Shown in pieces: positions 3,528 through 5,769 of a stretch of DNA of 5,769 nt. Made by a program: the position numbers and the translations under genes. The number at the start of each line of letters is the position of its first letter. The stretch's first letter is position 1. The DNA is from Chitinophagales bacterium (GTDB taxonomy: Bacteria > Bacteroidota > Bacteroidia > Chitinophagales > UBA2359): positions 1-5,769 of the forward strand of contig JAHDDN010000358.1 of assembly GCA_020629335.1 (NCBI GenBank), given 5' to 3'. Under the pieces are notes generated by a model. The model searched no databases and was not told where the DNA came from. It saw only the letters and a list, made by a program, of their open reading frames with translations.

Positions 3528-5396
3528 TTGACAGACGAAAAAGATTTACTTAATCAAGAAAACGCAGAAAATCAAGAAACTACAGAACAGGTAAAAAAAG
3601 TTGTAGTAGAAAAACCTGCTGCACATGATGATTACGATTGGTCAATTGGCAAAAGAGCCACTCATGATTACTCGGAAAGTGACATGCAAGAAATGCTGGA
3701 TTTATACGACAGCACTTTCAAAACAATCAACGAGCACGAAATCATCTCTGGTGTTGTATCTGCCATCACTAAATCAGATGTTGTTTTAGACATTGGATTT
3801 AAGTCTGATGGTCTTATCTCACTTTCAGAATTCAGAGACACTCCCGATTTAAAGGTGGGTGATTTGGCTGAAATTTATGTAGAGCAAAAAGAAGATGTAA
3901 AAGGTCAATTAGTTCTTTCAAGAAGAAAGGCTAAGTTGATGAAAGCTTGGGACAACATTGTAGAGGCTCACAATGAGGACAAAGTTGTTACAGGTACGAT
4001 TTCAAGCAAAACGAAAGGTGGTTTGATTGCCAATGTATTTGGTTTAGAAACCTTCCTTCCAGGTTCACAAATTGATGTGAAGCCAATTATCGATTATGAT
4101 GCATACGTTGGCAAGAAGATGGAATTCAAAGTAGTGAAAATTAATGAAGCTATTAAGAATGCCGTTGTTTCTCACAAAGCATTAATCGAAAGTGATTTAG
4201 AAACACAACGTCAGGAAATCATTTCTAAATTAGAGAAAGGTCAAGTATTAGAAGGTATCATCAAAAACTTAACAGACTTCGGTGCATTCATCGATTTAGG
4301 TGGTGTTGATGGTCTTCTTTATATCACGGACATTTCTTGGGGTAGAATCAGTCACCCAAGCCAAGTACTTCAGTTGAACCAAAAACTGAATGTAGTGGTA
4401 TTAGACTTTGATGATGACAAAAAACGTATTTCTTTAGGTTTAAAACAATTACAACCACATCCGTGGGATGTATTAAACGAAGAAATCAATATCGGTGCTA
4501 AAGTCAAAGGTAAAATTGTCAATATCGAAGATTACGGTGCATTCTTAGAAATCACTCCAGGTGTTGAAGGCTTAATTCACATTTCGGAAGTTTCATGGTC
4601 TAATCAACCAATTAGCCCAAGAGATTACTTCAGAATTGGTAATATGCACGAAGCAATTGTGGTAACGATTGATAGAGATGATCGTAAAATGTCTTTAAGT
4701 ATCAAACAATTGACTCCAGATCCGTGGTCTGTAATCAGCGATAAATTCCCTATTGGAAGCAAGCACACAGGAGAAGTGAAAAATATCACTCCTTATGGTG
4801 TATTTGTGGAATTAGATGAAGGAATTGGCGGAATGGTTCACATCTCTGATCTATCTTGGACGAAACGATATAACCACCCATCTGAATTCACAAGAATTGG
4901 TGAAAAATTAGATGTAGTTGTATTAGAAATAGACCAAGAAGCAAGAAAACTTTCTTTAGGACACAAACAAATCGAAGAGGATCCATGGGATACATTCGCA
5001 GAAGTATTCCCAGTAGGTTCTATTCACCAAGGTACTATCATTAAGAAAGATGACAAAGGGGCAATCGTCTCCTTACCATATGGTTTAGAAGCATTTGCTC
5101 CTAACCGTTTCTTAAAGAAAGAAGAAACTAGTTCTGCTGTCTTGGATGAAACACTTGACTTTGTAATCCGTGAGTTTGACAGAAATGACAAACGTATCAT
5201 CGTTTCTCACTCTGATGTTTGGAAAAAGCAGGCTGATGCAATAGCAAAAGCTGATAGCGAGAAGAAAGAAGAAGAGAAGAAGAAAATGAAAGAAAAAGTA
5301 CAGAAATTGAACAAAAATGTTGACAAGTCAACATTGGGTGATTTATCCGTACTTTCTGATCTGAAGAAGAAAATGGAAGATGCAGAAGGAGAATAA
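3528..5396 (+). CDS. rpsA: 30S ribosomal protein S1
   Basis: The 622-residue protein carries six S1 (OB-fold) RNA-binding repeats, at about 70-135, 151-219, 237-307, 322-395, 409-482 and 496-563. It recruits structured mRNA to the 30S subunit. Repeats 3 to 5 are the most canonical, each with a GxFV/AFI-type strand, a VDGLLYITDISW/VEGLIHISEVSW/IGGMVHISDLSW core and a K-x-SL-G/S-KQL end followed by PW. Repeats 1, 2 and 6 are more divergent, as in other S1 proteins. An acidic, presumably disordered N-terminus (about 1-65) and a Lys/Glu-rich, coiled-coil-like tail (565-622) make it longer than E. coli S1 (557). The start is TTG at 3528. A stop lies in frame at 3486-3488, no ATG occurs between, and the next in-frame Met is residue 53, inside the conserved region. 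The gene has its own strong promoter, a structured leader, and an intrinsic terminator 3' of it. Confidence 0.97.
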   Translation: MTDEKDLLNQENAENQETTEQVKKVVVEKPAAHDDYDWSIGKRATHDYSESDMQEMLDLYDSTFKTINEHEIISGVVSAITKSDVVLDIGFKSDGLISLSEFRDTPDLKVGDLAEIYVEQKEDVKGQLVLSRRKAKLMKAWDNIVEAHNEDKVVTGTISSKTKGGLIANVFGLETFLPGSQIDVKPIIDYDAYVGKKMEFKVVKINEAIKNAVVSHKALIESDLETQRQEIISKLEKGQVLEGIIKNLTDFGAFIDLGGVDGLLYITDISWGRISHPSQVLQLNQKLNVVVLDFDDDKKRISLGLKQLQPHPWDVLNEEINIGAKVKGKIVNIEDYGAFLEITPGVEGLIHISEVSWSNQPISPRDYFRIGNMHEAIVVTIDRDDRKMSLSIKQLTPDPWSVISDKFPIGSKHTGEVKNITPYGVFVELDEGIGGMVHISDLSWTKRYNHPSEFTRIGEKLDVVVLEIDQEARKLSLGHKQIEEDPWDTFAEVFPVGSIHQGTIIKKDDKGAIVSLPYGLEAFAPNRFLKKEETSSAVLDETLDFVIREFDRNDKRIIVSHSDVWKKQADAIAKADSEKKEEEKKKMKEKVQKLNKNVDKSTLGDLSVLSDLKKKMEDAEGE

Positions 5397-5427
5397 TCCT
5401 ACTCTTCCTTAACAAGCAGATAAATAT

Positions 5428-5459
5428 AAAGGCTGCCTCGAATGAGGCAGCCTTTTTTG
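5428..5459 (+). terminator. Intrinsic terminator of rpsA
   Basis: A perfect 12-bp stem (AAAGGCTGCCTC, 5428-5439, with GAGGCAGCCTTT, 5444-5455) has a GAAT tetraloop and runs into a T-tract (5453-5458, continuing after one G). It begins 31 nt past the rpsA stop codon and is a textbook Rho-independent terminator. Confidence 0.95.
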
Positions 5460-5465
5460 TTTTTA

Positions 5466-5769
5466 CGCCACCTATAACAAAGCTATCATTAATTAATTTA
5501 GAAATATTTCACATTAACATGCTTTATACTTTATGATAAAATAAAATATGACTTTTTATGGCTTTTAATTTAATACTTAACTTTATTGTATAACCCCTAT
5601 TTCATTTTGGCTTATCAAATTCAAGTAAATATGTATATAGCTTGACAATTAGGAGAAATAATCAATAAATTCTAATTATTTTAGCCCATTTTTCCATAAA
5701 TTTATAGTTGATTTTTTACTACTGAATAAAATTAATTTCAATTTATAAAAACAAAAACAATTTTGATGA
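5466..5769. other. AT-rich intergenic region, no gene seen
   Basis: The last 304 bases are strongly AT-rich, with stops in all frames and no conserved protein stretch. There is no good TTTG-N19-TAnnTTTG promoter on the plus strand. A weak AU hairpin (AAATAAT/ATTATTT, 5656-5662 and 5675-5681) is within chance expectation. An ATG at 5766-5768 could begin a gene beyond the window, but nothing here tests that. Confidence 0.6.

Noticed and set aside
5197..5415. Minus-strand open frame over the rpsA 3' end
   Set aside because: It is antisense to the Lys/Glu-rich tail of S1; its Leu/Ser-rich composition simply mirrors those codons.
5478..5485. Minus-strand TAGCTTTG, a match to the -7 element
   Set aside because: There is no TTTG at the right spacing, and it would drive transcription into the rpsA terminator with no gene there.
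5642..5670. TTGACA followed after 17 nt by an AT-rich hexamer, resembling an E. coli sigma-70 promoter
   Set aside because: Bacteroidota use a different promoter consensus, the -10 is poor, and the surrounding DNA is so AT-rich that such matches are expected.

Overview
The window looks like chromosomal DNA from a member of the phylum Bacteroidota. The evidence is as follows. Base composition is AT-rich. No gene start is preceded by a Shine-Dalgarno sequence. Two very good Bacteroidota-type promoters (TTTG, a spacer of 19-20 nt, TAnnTTTG) lie upstream of the rpsA and DtxR-family genes. The DtxR-family regulator, bacilliredoxin and S1 proteins all have the form I associate with this phylum. The dense intergenic palindromic repeats recall Saprospira-like genomes, but that finer placement is from memory and is only inference.

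Layout. Positions 1-440 hold no gene. They contain an imperfect long palindrome (41-219) and then a compound palindromic repeat (231-434). A BrxA/BrxB-type bacilliredoxin gene follows (502-921, +). It converges on a minus-strand pair: an EVE-domain gene (1014-1421) lying 5 nt downstream of a DtxR/MntR-family metalloregulator gene (1427-2095). A double-hairpin repeat fills the gap between the convergent genes (943-1005). cmk (2217-2915, +) diverges from the regulator. Immediately after cmk comes a second copy of the compound repeat in the opposite orientation (2921-3130), then a strong promoter, a leader of about 280 nt dominated by a 164-nt near-continuous inverted repeat, and rpsA (3528-5396, +, TTG start). 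rpsA ends in a textbook intrinsic terminator (5428-5459). The last 300 bases are very AT-rich and I see no gene in them.

Function. The genes are housekeeping or stress-related. cmk and rpsA are neighbours in many bacteria; here the repeat and a dedicated promoter separate them, so rpsA is probably transcribed on its own. The regulator and EVE gene form a likely two-gene operon. The bacilliredoxin gene has its own candidate promoter. The coding content is ordinary. The unusual part is between the genes: at least four different palindromic elements occupy the gaps, two of them inverted copies of one family whose hairpin arms differ between copies yet remain perfectly paired within each copy. 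The structured rpsA leader is the best candidate for an undescribed regulatory element, although it could instead be an inserted repeat.
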